A stretch of 64,000 bases of DNA, from the NCBI GenBank assembly GCA_025462645.1, contig JAOAPB010000018.1:1-64000 (forward strand), read 5' to 3'. Positions 53,484 through 61,446 of the stretch are shown in pieces. The translations under genes and the position numbers were made by a program. The stretch's first letter is position 1. Each line of letters begins with the position of its first letter. A model generated the notes under the pieces. It ran no database searches and was not told where the DNA came from. It saw only the letters and a list, made by a program, of their open reading frames with translations. The stretch is from Edaphobacter sp. (GTDB taxonomy: Bacteria > Acidobacteriota > Terriglobia > Terriglobales > Acidobacteriaceae).

Positions 53484-56207
53484 TCATTCATAGCGAAGCG
53501 CCACCATGGGATCGACCTGGGCCGCTCGGCGCGCCGGAAGATAGCCAGCCATGGTGGAAACCAACATCAGCGCGACGACGGACCCAAGAAGGCTGGCTGT
53601 GTCTGTGCCTCGAAGACCGAACAGCAGGTTCGAGACGACGCGGCTTCCGGCGAGTGTAACCGGAACTCCCACGGCGATGCCGATGGCTGCCAGCAGGACG
53701 ATCTCGCGCATCACGAGCCAGCGCACATTGGCGCGCGTTGCACCGATGGCGATGCGAATGCCGATCTCGTTGGTGCGCCTGCTCACCATGTACGACATCA
53801 GGCCATAGATGCCGATACAGGAGAGAAAGACAGCGAGAATGCCGAAGAAGGCCGATAGCTGCGCGACCAGACGCTGGTTGGTGATGGTGCGCGAGACCTG
53901 CTCGTCGATCGTGGTGACGTGGCTGATAGGCAGGTTGCGGTTGACGCTGTGAATTGCCCGCTGCACCTCATTCGAGACTGTGTTGAAGTCGCCTTCGTAG
54001 CGCACGGCGAGGGTTCCGTAGACACAAGGATGCTGCGGATTCGGAAGGTAGTCAACGTACTGAGGCTTTTCCTGCAAATCGAGGATTTTGACATCTTTGA
54101 CGAGGCCGATGACTTCTACGTCGGTATCAGGCAACGGATCCCATCCCGTGTAGTAGTGATGGCCGATTGGATTGATGCCTGCGGGAAACAAGTCTTTCGC
54201 CATGCGCTCGCTGATGATCGCGACGCGCTGTGAGGTGGCCGTATCCTGCGGGCCGAACGTGCGGCCGGCCAGCAGAGGGATCTGCATCGTGGAGAAGTAG
54301 CCGTTGCCGATGACGTTGTGCTTGATATTGACGTTTTCGTCGACATTTATACCCGCGACGCGAATGCCAGTGTTCCAGCTTCCCTGAGCGAAGATAAACG
54401 AGGCGAAGCTCGCCGCTTTCACGCCAGGCATCGAACTCACGCTCTGCTCGATTTGCTGAAACATCGTAATCATGCGCGGATCCCCGCCTCCAAGTCCCGT
54501 GACGTTCGAGTCGATCAAGAGCCGAAGGACGCCTTTACGTGCGAAACCCGTATCGACGTTGTTGAGGTTTTGCAGGCTGCGGACAAACAGGATCGCGCCC
54601 ACCATCAGCACAAGCGAAAGTGCAACCTGCGCAACGATCAGCGCTTTGCCAAGAGGACTGCGCGATGTGCTGCTTGTACCGCCGCGACTATCTTTCAGGG
54701 CGTCGGTCAATTCAACACGCGTACTACGCAAAGCGGGAATGCTGCCGAAGAGAATGGCAGTAGCTACCGTGACCGCGAAGCTGAAGAAAAGAAGCCGCAT
54801 GTTGATCGAGATGTCGAGAGGAATCGTGTCGTCTCCGCCGGAGATCATGCGAAGCAGCAGCTTGTCGGCTCCGGCGGCGAAGGCCACACCAAGCACTCCG
54901 CCGGCGAGAGCAAGCACCAGGCTTTCGGTGAGCAGCTGTCGAACGATGCGTATGCGACGCGCGCCCAGGGCCTGACGTACCGCAAGCTCGCGCGCTCGCG
55001 CGGTCGAACGCGCAAGCAGAAGATTCGCAATGTTGGCGCAGGCGATCAGCAGGACGAGCGCTGTAATCCCCATCAGTATCTTCAGCGGCTCGGAGAATCT
55101 GCCGCGCAAGGAAGAGAGGCCCTTCGCCATCGGCGTCAGCACAACGTGTGCGTTGCGAAGGTGTTCGACGTTTCGCGGATTCAGGTTGCCGTCAGGGAAC
55201 GCACGAGTGATCTGCTGGTACACCAGGTTGACATTTGAAGTTGCCTGTTCGAGAGAGACGCCGGGCTTCAGGCGTCCCATGAGGTAGCTCGCCTGGAAGA
55301 AGTTGTTCTTGTATCCATTCCATCCCCCAGGTAGCGATTTCATCATCGACATCGGAACCCAGATATCGGGCGCCTCGCCGACTGAGGTTCCGAAGAACTC
55401 GGGCGGAGCAACCCCCACAATCTGGAACATGATGGTGCCTAGCTTGATCTTCCTGTTCAGCACCGCAGGATCGCCGGCCAGGCCACGCTTCCACCACGCA
55501 TAGCTGATAACTGCGACTGGATGATCGCCCTCGGAGTTGTCGTCGTCGTCGGTGAGTGACCTGCCTGTCAGGGTCTGAACGCCGAGCGTCGAAAAGTAGG
55601 TTCCGGAGACGACCTGCGCGCGCATCAGTTCGGTCGCATCGCGGCCATCGATTGTGGCGTGAATGTTGCTGCTCATGCTATAGATTGCGGCGACATCGGA
55701 GAAGACCTCGTTCTTCTGCTGGAACTGGCGATAGAACGGATAGGAGTACAGCGTGGTCGAACCGTACCTGTCGGTGACGCCTCCCTCATTTCCTTCGCCC
55801 AGAAGAACCAGTTGCGTGGGTTCCTTCACCGGTAGCGAGCGAAGCATGATCGCATCGAGAAAGCTGAAAATCGCGGTGTTCGCGCCGATGCCCAGAGCGA
55901 GTGAGAGCAGTGCCACCAGCGTCAGCGCAGGGCTGCGAAACATCGATCGCACACCGTAACGCACATCCTGCGTCAGGCCTTCGAACCAGCTCCATCCCCA
56001 CGCACGATAGCTGACCTCTCTGATGGATGCCGCATTCCCGAAGCTGCGATAGGCCGCACTGCGAGCCGCCTCGGGAGACATGCCTGATGCGGCGTACTCC
56101 TGCTCGCGAAGCTCCCTGTGCAGTCGCATCTCCTCGTCAAGGTCGCCCTGAAACTGCTTGCCTCGAAACAGCATCTTCACGCGTCGAATTACCTCGTCGA
56201 AGAACAT
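53484..56207 (-). CDS. Long MacB/FtsX-type ABC permease (ADOP-like)
   Basis: 907 residues. A cytoplasmic N-terminal helical domain (LDEEMRLHRELREQEYAASG; AYRSFGNAASIREVSYRAWG) precedes two MacB-type halves. Each half has a membrane helix, a large periplasmic domain and an FtsX three-helix block: first PALTLVALLSLALGIGANTA to LLIACANIANLLLARSTARA; second GKALIVAQVALSLVLMVGAI to ISCIGIYGLMSYMVSRRTNE-like and a final RRAAQVDPMVALRYE. No ATPase domain is present. An adjacent PadR gene (56222) precedes it with a 14-bp gap. The substrate is unknown; lipids or peptides are possible. Confidence 0.9.
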   Translation of the reverse strand: MFFDEVIRRVKMLFRGKQFQGDLDEEMRLHRELREQEYAASGMSPEAARSAAYRSFGNAASIREVSYRAWGWSWFEGLTQDVRYGVRSMFRSPALTLVALLSLALGIGANTAIFSFLDAIMLRSLPVKEPTQLVLLGEGNEGGVTDRYGSTTLYSYPFYRQFQQKNEVFSDVAAIYSMSSNIHATIDGRDATELMRAQVVSGTYFSTLGVQTLTGRSLTDDDDNSEGDHPVAVISYAWWKRGLAGDPAVLNRKIKLGTIMFQIVGVAPPEFFGTSVGEAPDIWVPMSMMKSLPGGWNGYKNNFFQASYLMGRLKPGVSLEQATSNVNLVYQQITRAFPDGNLNPRNVEHLRNAHVVLTPMAKGLSSLRGRFSEPLKILMGITALVLLIACANIANLLLARSTARARELAVRQALGARRIRIVRQLLTESLVLALAGGVLGVAFAAGADKLLLRMISGGDDTIPLDISINMRLLFFSFAVTVATAILFGSIPALRSTRVELTDALKDSRGGTSSTSRSPLGKALIVAQVALSLVLMVGAILFVRSLQNLNNVDTGFARKGVLRLLIDSNVTGLGGGDPRMITMFQQIEQSVSSMPGVKAASFASFIFAQGSWNTGIRVAGINVDENVNIKHNVIGNGYFSTMQIPLLAGRTFGPQDTATSQRVAIISERMAKDLFPAGINPIGHHYYTGWDPLPDTDVEVIGLVKDVKILDLQEKPQYVDYLPNPQHPCVYGTLAVRYEGDFNTVSNEVQRAIHSVNRNLPISHVTTIDEQVSRTITNQRLVAQLSAFFGILAVFLSCIGIYGLMSYMVSRRTNEIGIRIAIGATRANVRWLVMREIVLLAAIGIAVGVPVTLAGSRVVSNLLFGLRGTDTASLLGSVVALMLVSTMAGYLPARRAAQVDPMVALRYE

Positions 56208-56221
56208 GGCAGCTTCTCCTT

Positions 56222-56551
56222 TTATGCCGTCTGGACAACGCGATTGATCGCGCCAAAGACCCGCTGGAACTGCGAAAGCTCTTGATCAAGCTGCTTGCGG
56301 CCGACAGTAGTCAGCTTGTAGTAGCGGGCGCGGCGATTGCCGGCAGTCACGCCCCACTCCGCTGTCACCCATCCCTTAACCAACATGCGTTGCAGCGCGG
56401 GGTACAGCGATCCCTCTTCCACCTGCAACACATCGTCGGAGCCCCGCTGGATCACGTTCGCCATCTCGTAGCCATGCAGAGGGCCATGAAGCGAGAGGGT
56501 CTTTAGAATAAGCAGACAGAGCGTTCCCGGCGGAATCTCATCACGTTTCAT
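56222..56551 (-). CDS. PadR-family transcriptional regulator
   Basis: 109 residues. A GTG at 56560 is open in frame but lies inside GAGGTG, which is the ribosome binding site for ATG 56551, so 56551 is the start. PPGTLCLLILKTLSLHGPLH, GYEMANVIQR, LQVEEGSLYPALQRMLVKGW and RRARYYKLTTVGRKQLDQEL give the PadR winged helix. It precedes the long permease in one unit and probably represses it through the two inverted repeats at 56575-56628. Confidence 0.93.
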   Translation of the reverse strand: MKRDEIPPGTLCLLILKTLSLHGPLHGYEMANVIQRGSDDVLQVEEGSLYPALQRMLVKGWVTAEWGVTAGNRRARYYKLTTVGRKQLDQELSQFQRVFGAINRVVQTA

Positions 56552-56574
56552 CAGCGGCACCTCAACGTTCTTCC

Positions 56575-56595
56575 TGGCATAGTTTGTCTATGCCA
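56575..56595. promoter_or_regulatory. PadR operator 1 (proximal)
   Basis: TGGCATAG (56575-56582) and CTATGCCA (56588-56595) are perfect 8-bp arms around TTTGT. It lies between the inferred -10 element and the PadR ribosome binding site, in the leader region on the minus strand. Confidence 0.7.
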
Positions 56596-56599
56596 GAAA

Positions 56600-56629
56600 A
56601 TAATAGCTGCCATAGACAGACTATGGCAA
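56600..56629 (-). promoter_or_regulatory. Sigma-70 promoter of the second PadR-permease unit
   Basis: On the minus strand TTGCCA (56629-56624) and TATTAT (56605-56600) are 18 bases apart. The -35 element and spacer are covered by operator 2 and the region just downstream by operator 1, which fits repression by steric block. Confidence 0.6.
56608..56628. promoter_or_regulatory. PadR operator 2 (distal, over the -35/spacer)
   Basis: TGCCATAG (56608-56615) and CTATGGCA (56621-56628) are perfect 8-bp arms around ACAGA. It has the same TAG-N5-CTA centre as operator 1 and as the operators at 51185-51225. Centres of operators 1 and 2 are 33 bp apart, about three helical turns. Confidence 0.7.
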
Positions 56630-57057
56630 CTTTAGTTTAGTGGCGGCCACACATATTTGGTTACGCTCTCGCGCCGCCGTCCTGTCTCCGATCAGGATCA
56701 TCCACGAATCCGCCACCAAGAGTCCCTTCCACATGTTTTCGAAGGCTCAAAACTAGACCGCACCGAAGACCGGCTTATCCAGCAATCTCTATAAAAGACC
56801 CATCATTTAGGACCATGAGTTCTTGTCAAGCCCAGTGAACCAAAAACCCTTTCCAATCAATAAGATCCATTTGCCGATTAGTTTCCATCAATTTGCTATA
56901 CTTAAAACCAGAATCAAAGAAAGGCCCCGGAGACAATCGGGGCCTTTCTTCTTTCATTCGCTAACTCTTTTAGAAAGACGATTTTAGCTGCAACCTTTTT
57001 GATATGAGTAACTTACAAGAAGCAAATTTCGCAAACATCACAAAACAAACGAAATAT
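56630..57057. other. Gene-free region with a possible short RNA
   Basis: No credible CDS. On the plus strand TATACT (56898-56903) is followed about 16 bases later by a strong hairpin with a T-rich tail (56919-56948), leaving room for a transcript of only about 40 bases. I see no good -35 element. The A/T-rich stretch at 57020-57056 precedes a G/C hairpin. Confidence 0.4.
56919..56948 (+). terminator. Orphan intrinsic terminator
   Basis: GAAAGGCCCCG (56919-56929) pairs perfectly with CGGGGCCTTTC (56938-56948) and is followed by TTCTTTC on the plus strand. No plus-strand gene precedes it within this region, so it terminates either an unseen small RNA or read-through from afar. Confidence 0.7.
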
Positions 57058-57087
57058 GCTGGGGTACCCCCGGGGGTCCCCCCCAGC
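57058..57087. repeat. G/C-only double hairpin 3' of the biotin carrier gene
   Basis: The 12-bp palindrome ACCCCCGGGGGT (57066-57077) is nested between GCTGGGG (57058-57064) and CCCCAGC (57081-57087). It lies three bases after the stop of the BCCP-like gene on the minus strand and is followed there by ATATTTCGTTTG, so it probably terminates that operon. Similar G/C-run elements are, from memory, repeated between genes in Terriglobia. Confidence 0.6.
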
Positions 57088-57089
57088 TC

Positions 57090-57593
57090 CTACTCCACAA
57101 CCACCAGCACATCCCCAGCCCCAACAGCATCCCCCACAGCCCCCCCAACCCGCACCACCCGCCCAGCCTTGGGCGACTTCAACTCATTCTGCATCTTCAT
57201 CGCCTCGATCACCACGACTCCCTCGCCTTCGGCCACATCCTGCCCAACCTCCACCAGCAGGCGCACCACACGCCCCGGCATGGGAGCCTTTATCGGTCGA
57301 GGCCCCTCCGTCCCCACACCCGCACCGCGCCGCCCCTGCAACGACCGCGGATCGCCCAGCTCAAACCCAAACTGTCTTCCCCCAATCAAAACCCGGTCCC
57401 CGTCGAGAACGCACCGATACTGCCGACCCTCCACCACCAGCGACAGCACTCCAGCCTGCAACATCCGAGCGTCGACCGCCAGAGCCCTCCCATCCACCAT
57501 GCATTCCAGCATCCCTGCACCGAGCCCATCCGCAACCGAGTCCGGCAGCTCCACCCTCCGCTTCTTCCTCTCGATCTCAAGCCAGCACGTCAC
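57090..57593 (-). CDS. Biotin carboxyl carrier protein-like subunit
   Basis: 167 residues from GTG 57593. I chose this start because it overlaps the stop of the biotin carboxylase gene as GTGA, a sign of coupled translation; an ATG at 57629 lies inside that gene. The C-terminal biotinyl domain has VIEAMKMQNELKSPKAGRVV, with Lys at about residue 133 as biotin site, and KAPMPGRVVRLLVEVGQDVA before it. The N-terminal 90 residues (MLQAGVLSLVVEGRQYRCVL) resemble the BT-like linker of acyl-CoA carboxylase alpha chains, as if a long PccA-type chain were split in two. Confidence 0.88.
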   Translation of the reverse strand: MTCWLEIERKKRRVELPDSVADGLGAGMLECMVDGRALAVDARMLQAGVLSLVVEGRQYRCVLDGDRVLIGGRQFGFELGDPRSLQGRRGAGVGTEGPRPIKAPMPGRVVRLLVEVGQDVAEGEGVVVIEAMKMQNELKSPKAGRVVRVGGAVGDAVGAGDVLVVVE

Positions 57594-59095
57594 AGCCGCA
57601 GCCCCTCCCGCCGTCCAGCCAAAGCCCATCGGCTCTCCTCGATCCCTGCCACCCCAGGCACCGCTGCCTTGGCCGAAGCGGAGAACAAAGCCACCGCAAT
57701 CGCCACCACATCCTCTGGAACGTCCTCCTGCTCCCCCACCGGCTCACCGGCCAGCAACCGCTCCAGGTACCCCGTATCAATCTTCGCCGCACGAAAGTCC
57801 GCATCCATCAGAATCCGCCGGAACAGTCCGATGTTGGTCTTGATCCCGCCGATGACGTACTCCTCCAGCGCTCGCAGCATCCGGTCGATCGCCGCCTCCC
57901 GTGTCTCCGCGAACGCCACCAGCTTCGACAGCATAGGATCGTAGTCCATCGGCACCACCCACCCCGCATACACCCCGCAGTCTTCCCGAATCCCCGGCCC
58001 ACCCGGCTGCACCAGCCGTGTAATCAACCCCGGTGACGGAAAGAAATTATTCTCCGGATCCTCCGCATAGATCCTGCACTCCACAGCATGACCGCGCAGC
58101 CGGACCTCCTCCTGCTTCAACGGCAGCGGCTCTCCCATCGCCACCATCAGCTGCATCCGCACCAGATCCAGCCCAGTCACCATCTCCGTCACCGGATGCT
58201 CCACCTGGAGCCGCGTATTCATCTCCAGGAAGTAGAAGTTCTCCTCAGCATCCACCAGGAACTCGACGGTCCCGGCATTCACATACCCAGCCGAGAGCGC
58301 CAGCCGAACCGCAGCCTCTCCCATCCTCCGCCGAAGATCCTCACCAACCACCGCAGAAGGAGCCTCCTCGATCACCTTCTGATGCCGCCGCTGCACCGAG
58401 CATTCCCTCTCACCCAGGTACAGACACCCCCCAAGCTTATCGGCCATCAACTGGATCTCGATATGCCGAGGTCGCTCGATCAGCTTCTCCAGATAGACCT
58501 CGCCCGACCCAAAGCTCCGCTCCGCCTCGCTGCTCGCCGCCGTAAAGGCTGCAGGAAGCTCCTCCGCCCCCAGCACCGCACGCATGCCCTTTCCGCCACC
58601 ACCCGCAGCAGCCTTCAGCATCACCGGATACCCGATGCTCTCAGCCACCTCCAAGGCCTCTGCAACATCCGCCAATCCGGTCACCGATCCAGGTACCCGT
58701 GGCATCCCCGCCGCATCCGCCGCCTGCCGAGCCTTCGTCTTCGCCCCCAGCACCCGCATAGCACTCGCCGGAGGCCCAATGAACGTCACCCCAGCAGCCT
58801 CACAAGCCTCGGCGAACTCCGCATTCTCCGACAGAAACCCATACCCCGGATGCACCGCATTCGCACCCACCCGCCGGGCAATCTCAAGAATCGCATCACC
58901 CCGCAGATAGCTCTCCGTCGCCGGAGGAGGCCCCAGCCGATAGGCCTCATCCGCATAAAGTACATGCAGCGCTGATCGGTCGGCATCGGAGTACACGGCC
59001 ACCGTCGCGAGCCCCATCTCCCGGCATGCGCGAATCACACGCAGCGCGATCTCACCACGGTTCGCAATCAAAACTTTTTTAATCGTCCGTCGCAA
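57590..59095 (-). CDS. accC: Acyl-CoA carboxylase biotin carboxylase subunit
   Basis: 501 residues. KKVLIANRGEIALRVIRACR, VHPGYGFLSENAEFAEACEA, the ATP-grasp loop KAAAGGGGKGMRAV, the bicarbonate/biotin region ECSVQRRHQKVIEEAPS, and NFYFLEMNTRLQVEHPVTEM all match biotin carboxylases. The C-terminal 50 residues beyond the BC domain fit the PccA/MccA type rather than pure AccC. It carboxylates the biotin of the carrier encoded next. The carboxyltransferase is not in this operon; the pccB-like gene at 16-17.6 kb is the candidate. Confidence 0.92.
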   Translation of the reverse strand: MRRTIKKVLIANRGEIALRVIRACREMGLATVAVYSDADRSALHVLYADEAYRLGPPPATESYLRGDAILEIARRVGANAVHPGYGFLSENAEFAEACEAAGVTFIGPPASAMRVLGAKTKARQAADAAGMPRVPGSVTGLADVAEALEVAESIGYPVMLKAAAGGGGKGMRAVLGAEELPAAFTAASSEAERSFGSGEVYLEKLIERPRHIEIQLMADKLGGCLYLGERECSVQRRHQKVIEEAPSAVVGEDLRRRMGEAAVRLALSAGYVNAGTVEFLVDAEENFYFLEMNTRLQVEHPVTEMVTGLDLVRMQLMVAMGEPLPLKQEEVRLRGHAVECRIYAEDPENNFFPSPGLITRLVQPGGPGIREDCGVYAGWVVPMDYDPMLSKLVAFAETREAAIDRMLRALEEYVIGGIKTNIGLFRRILMDADFRAAKIDTGYLERLLAGEPVGEQEDVPEDVVAIAVALFSASAKAAVPGVAGIEESRWALAGRREGLRL

Positions 59096-59171
59096 GCGGC
59101 AATTCTACCCCACATCCTCAATCTTCTTCCTGCCCTCAGCCCATCAGCAGTGTCTAACACCACAAAAAAGA

Positions 59172-59196
59172 AAAGCCTCCCGGCAAGGGAGGCTTT
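59172..59196 (-). terminator. Terminator of the TPR lipoprotein gene
   Basis: AAAGCCTCCC (59172-59181) pairs perfectly with GGGAGGCTTT (59187-59196) around GGCAA. Reading the minus strand, TTCTTTTTTGTG follows, a good U-tract. Confidence 0.9.
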
Positions 59197-59213
59197 CTTT
59201 CAAAACCAGGAGA

Positions 59214-60035
59214 CTACTGCAGCGTTACGCCGCCACCGGCCTTCTGTTCTTTTTTCTGCTCGTTGATCTTGCGAGCGCCCATTGCTTTCTGGATCCACTC
59301 ATCGACCTTCGCCATATCGGCCTTCCGGGCGTTCTCATCACCGCACTCCAGATCAGCCTTGCGACGATAAGTGAGCTGCAGATACTGCATCGCGTCGTCA
59401 TAGGTGGGATTGAGTTCGACCGCTTTGGTCAAATACTCTATTCCTTCATTGACCAATGCTGTATTCGCAGCCTGAAGCTTCTGGCAAGCGCCCTTGCTCT
59501 TCTTCGGATTTCCATCGCCAGCATCGGTCAGACCGTCGGCAGCAAGAATTGTGGTGGCGTTCTTATACGCCAGGACCCAATTCACAAAACCAACGGTGTA
59601 ATACGCCTCGGGATCGTTCGGAGCGATCGAAATGACCTTCTTTTCGTACTCTTTCGCTTCATCAAACTTCTTGATGTTGCGATCGATCGACGCAATCTGC
59701 TTCAATGCAGTCAGGTCATTCGGATCCTTTGCCAGTACTGACTGAAAGCCATCGATCGCCTTCTGTGCAAGCTTCAGATTCTCTGGAGTGTCGAGATTCG
59801 GCACCACCTGATACGAATAGGCGGTCGCAAGATATAACTTGGCCTGATCATAGTTCGGATCAAGCTCTATCGATGTCTGAAAATGATTGACAGCTTCTTC
59901 ATAGCGCGCATTCTTGAAGGCCTGAATGCCCTTGTTGAGCTGGTCGCGAGCCTTTAGGCGGTTGCACCCGGTTACAGTACCAAGCAGCAGCGCCAGCATT
60001 GCGGCCGTAACCGGAATCCGTGCGATCAATTTCAT
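59214..60035 (-). CDS. TPR-repeat lipoprotein
   Basis: 273 residues from ATG 60035; an ATG seven codons upstream is possible, but AAGGAG lies about 12 bases before neither ideally. Lipobox LALLLGTVTGCNRL gives a lipidated Cys. TPR units are visible as AFKNARYEEAVNHFQTSIEL, then LTALKQIASIDRNIKKFDEA, then GIEYLTKAVELNPTYDDAMQ. The tail is basic, INEQKKEQKAGGG. It is probably a periplasmic scaffold anchored in a membrane. It lies 301 bp downstream of exbD on the same strand but behind a hairpin, so it has its own promoter. Confidence 0.85.
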   Translation of the reverse strand: MKLIARIPVTAAMLALLLGTVTGCNRLKARDQLNKGIQAFKNARYEEAVNHFQTSIELDPNYDQAKLYLATAYSYQVVPNLDTPENLKLAQKAIDGFQSVLAKDPNDLTALKQIASIDRNIKKFDEAKEYEKKVISIAPNDPEAYYTVGFVNWVLAYKNATTILAADGLTDAGDGNPKKSKGACQKLQAANTALVNEGIEYLTKAVELNPTYDDAMQYLQLTYRRKADLECGDENARKADMAKVDEWIQKAMGARKINEQKKEQKAGGGVTLQ

Positions 60036-60286
60036 GGGGCGTGTTATCTCCTTCAAGTAGGCGCGTATCGTCCATGGGACGTTAAAACGTATAAAACAAA
60101 TCTCTGCTTGCCGCTTGATTGTAACGGTATAGCCCGCTCTGTGACTAGAGGAGCCATCGTGCCATCTTAGTTCATATCTCGTTTTCTTGCTACGGAAGGC
60201 GTTGCGCTTTCACGATTCCTGCTCTACTGCGCTCCAGCCTTGAAATCACGCCCACAAACTCACACAAACTTCCTCTCAAAATTCGA

Positions 60287-60313
60287 GGCGGTCCGTTAGA
60301 TAACCAGACCGCC
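60287..60313 (-). terminator. Terminator of the Ton operon
   Basis: GGCGGTC (60287-60293) pairs with GACCGCC (60307-60313). An inner GTTA/TAAC can extend the stem. On the minus strand it is followed by TCGAATTTTGAG. It lies 24 bp after the second exbD stop. Confidence 0.75.
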
Positions 60314-60336
60314 CTATGAGAGGTTCCCGAATAATT

Positions 60337-60771
60337 TTACTGGCCTGCTTCCACCCTAGGCGTGATGAGACCAATATTGTCCACCCCAGCCTGATGTCCG
60401 AAGTCGATCACCTCGGCAACCTTGCTGAAGTCGAGATCCTTATCACCCTTCACGAACATGACCTTTTCCTGCCGGGTCGCGAAGATCTCCGCCAACTTGG
60501 GCTCAATGTCAGTTTTGTTGAATGAGCTGTCGTTGATCTTGTAAGCCGGGGCCGCCGCGCCGTTTGACAACACCTGCACCACGATCGTGCGGTCGTTCGG
60601 CGTGTCGTTCGTCTTGTTCTTGGGTGGCTGCGGAACCAGCGTATCCAACCCTTTAGGCGTAACCGGGACGATCACCATGAAGATGATCAACAGCACCAGA
60701 AGAACGTCGATAAGCGGTGTCACGTTCATGTCCGACATCGCTCCGCCTGTATTTCCACCACCCATTCCCAT
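60337..60771 (-). CDS. exbD: ExbD/TolR-family biopolymer transport protein (second copy)
   Basis: 144 residues. SDMNVTPLIDVLLVLLIIFM is the single membrane helix with the proton-conducting Asp (LIDVLLVLL). The periplasmic part has TIVVQVLSNGAAAPAYKIND, FVKGDKDLDFSKVAEVIDFG, and an end GLITPRVEAG. It pairs with ExbB to energise TonB. Two ExbD paralogues in tandem (this and 60841-61287) are common in Acidobacteriota and may form a hetero-dimer in the ExbB pentamer. Confidence 0.93.
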   Translation of the reverse strand: MGMGGGNTGGAMSDMNVTPLIDVLLVLLIIFMVIVPVTPKGLDTLVPQPPKNKTNDTPNDRTIVVQVLSNGAAAPAYKINDSSFNKTDIEPKLAEIFATRQEKVMFVKGDKDLDFSKVAEVIDFGHQAGVDNIGLITPRVEAGQ

Positions 60772-60840
60772 AGCAAATCTCCTTTGTGCCCCGGCTGCTC
60801 TGGATACTGCAAGTCTGCCGTTTTACTCGATCTAAAGTTC

Positions 60841-61287
60841 TTACTTCTTCGGTGCTGGCGCCGCAGCCTCTTCGCGCTTCTCCGTCAACAGTCCAAGCTG
60901 GCTCACACCGGCAGAGCGAATGCCATCGACCGCATCCATCACCTTGCCATAGTTCGCCCTGGTATCGGCGCGCATAAAGACCTGCTTGCTGGTCTTGCTC
61001 TCCAGCTTGGCCGAGATCTTACTCCCCAGATCGTCGATCGTCACCTGATCACCACCGAGGAAGGTTCGCCCATCCCGGGTTATGGCAATCACGACTGCAT
61101 CTTCTTTATTGGCGTCTTCCATCACCACCGCGGCATCAGCCTTCGGCAGATCCACGTTCACCTTGTTATTCAACATGGGAGTGATGACCATGAAGATGAT
61201 CAGCAACACCAGCATCACGTCCACCATCGGCGTCACGTTGATGTTTGAATTGACCTTCTTGCCTTCTTCCCGCTTATTGATGCCCAT
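60841..61287 (-). CDS. exbD: ExbD/TolR-family biopolymer transport protein (first copy)
   Basis: 148 residues from ATG 61287; the frame upstream is not supported. NSNINVTPMVDVMLVLLIIF is the membrane helix with the conserved Asp. The periplasmic domain has NKVNVDLPKADAAVVMEDAN, VVIAITRDGRTFLGGDQVTI and VFMRADTRANYGKVMDAVDG. Its acidic/Ala-rich C-terminus differs from the second copy, suggesting division of labour. The spacing to exbB is 159 bp. Confidence 0.93.
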   Translation of the reverse strand: MGINKREEGKKVNSNINVTPMVDVMLVLLIIFMVITPMLNNKVNVDLPKADAAVVMEDANKEDAVVIAITRDGRTFLGGDQVTIDDLGSKISAKLESKTSKQVFMRADTRANYGKVMDAVDGIRSAGVSQLGLLTEKREEAAAPAPKK

Positions 61288-61446
61288 AACGTCGGCTCCG
61301 TCCGGTTTTGCCCGGCACTTGCTATCTCTGGTCTGCCTGCGGGCCACTCTACCCTCCGGATGCCGTTCGCTGGCGACATCCGGAGGTACTCAGAGCTGTA
61401 ATTCTCGCAGGTTCCTTTTCGTACGCTACGCTCTGCAGCGTAGATC

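Noticed and set aside
57004..58036. Overlapping Pro/Ser-rich plus-strand ORFs of 279 and 326 codons
   Set aside because: Antisense to the BCCP and biotin carboxylase genes, and they start inside the G/C hairpin region.
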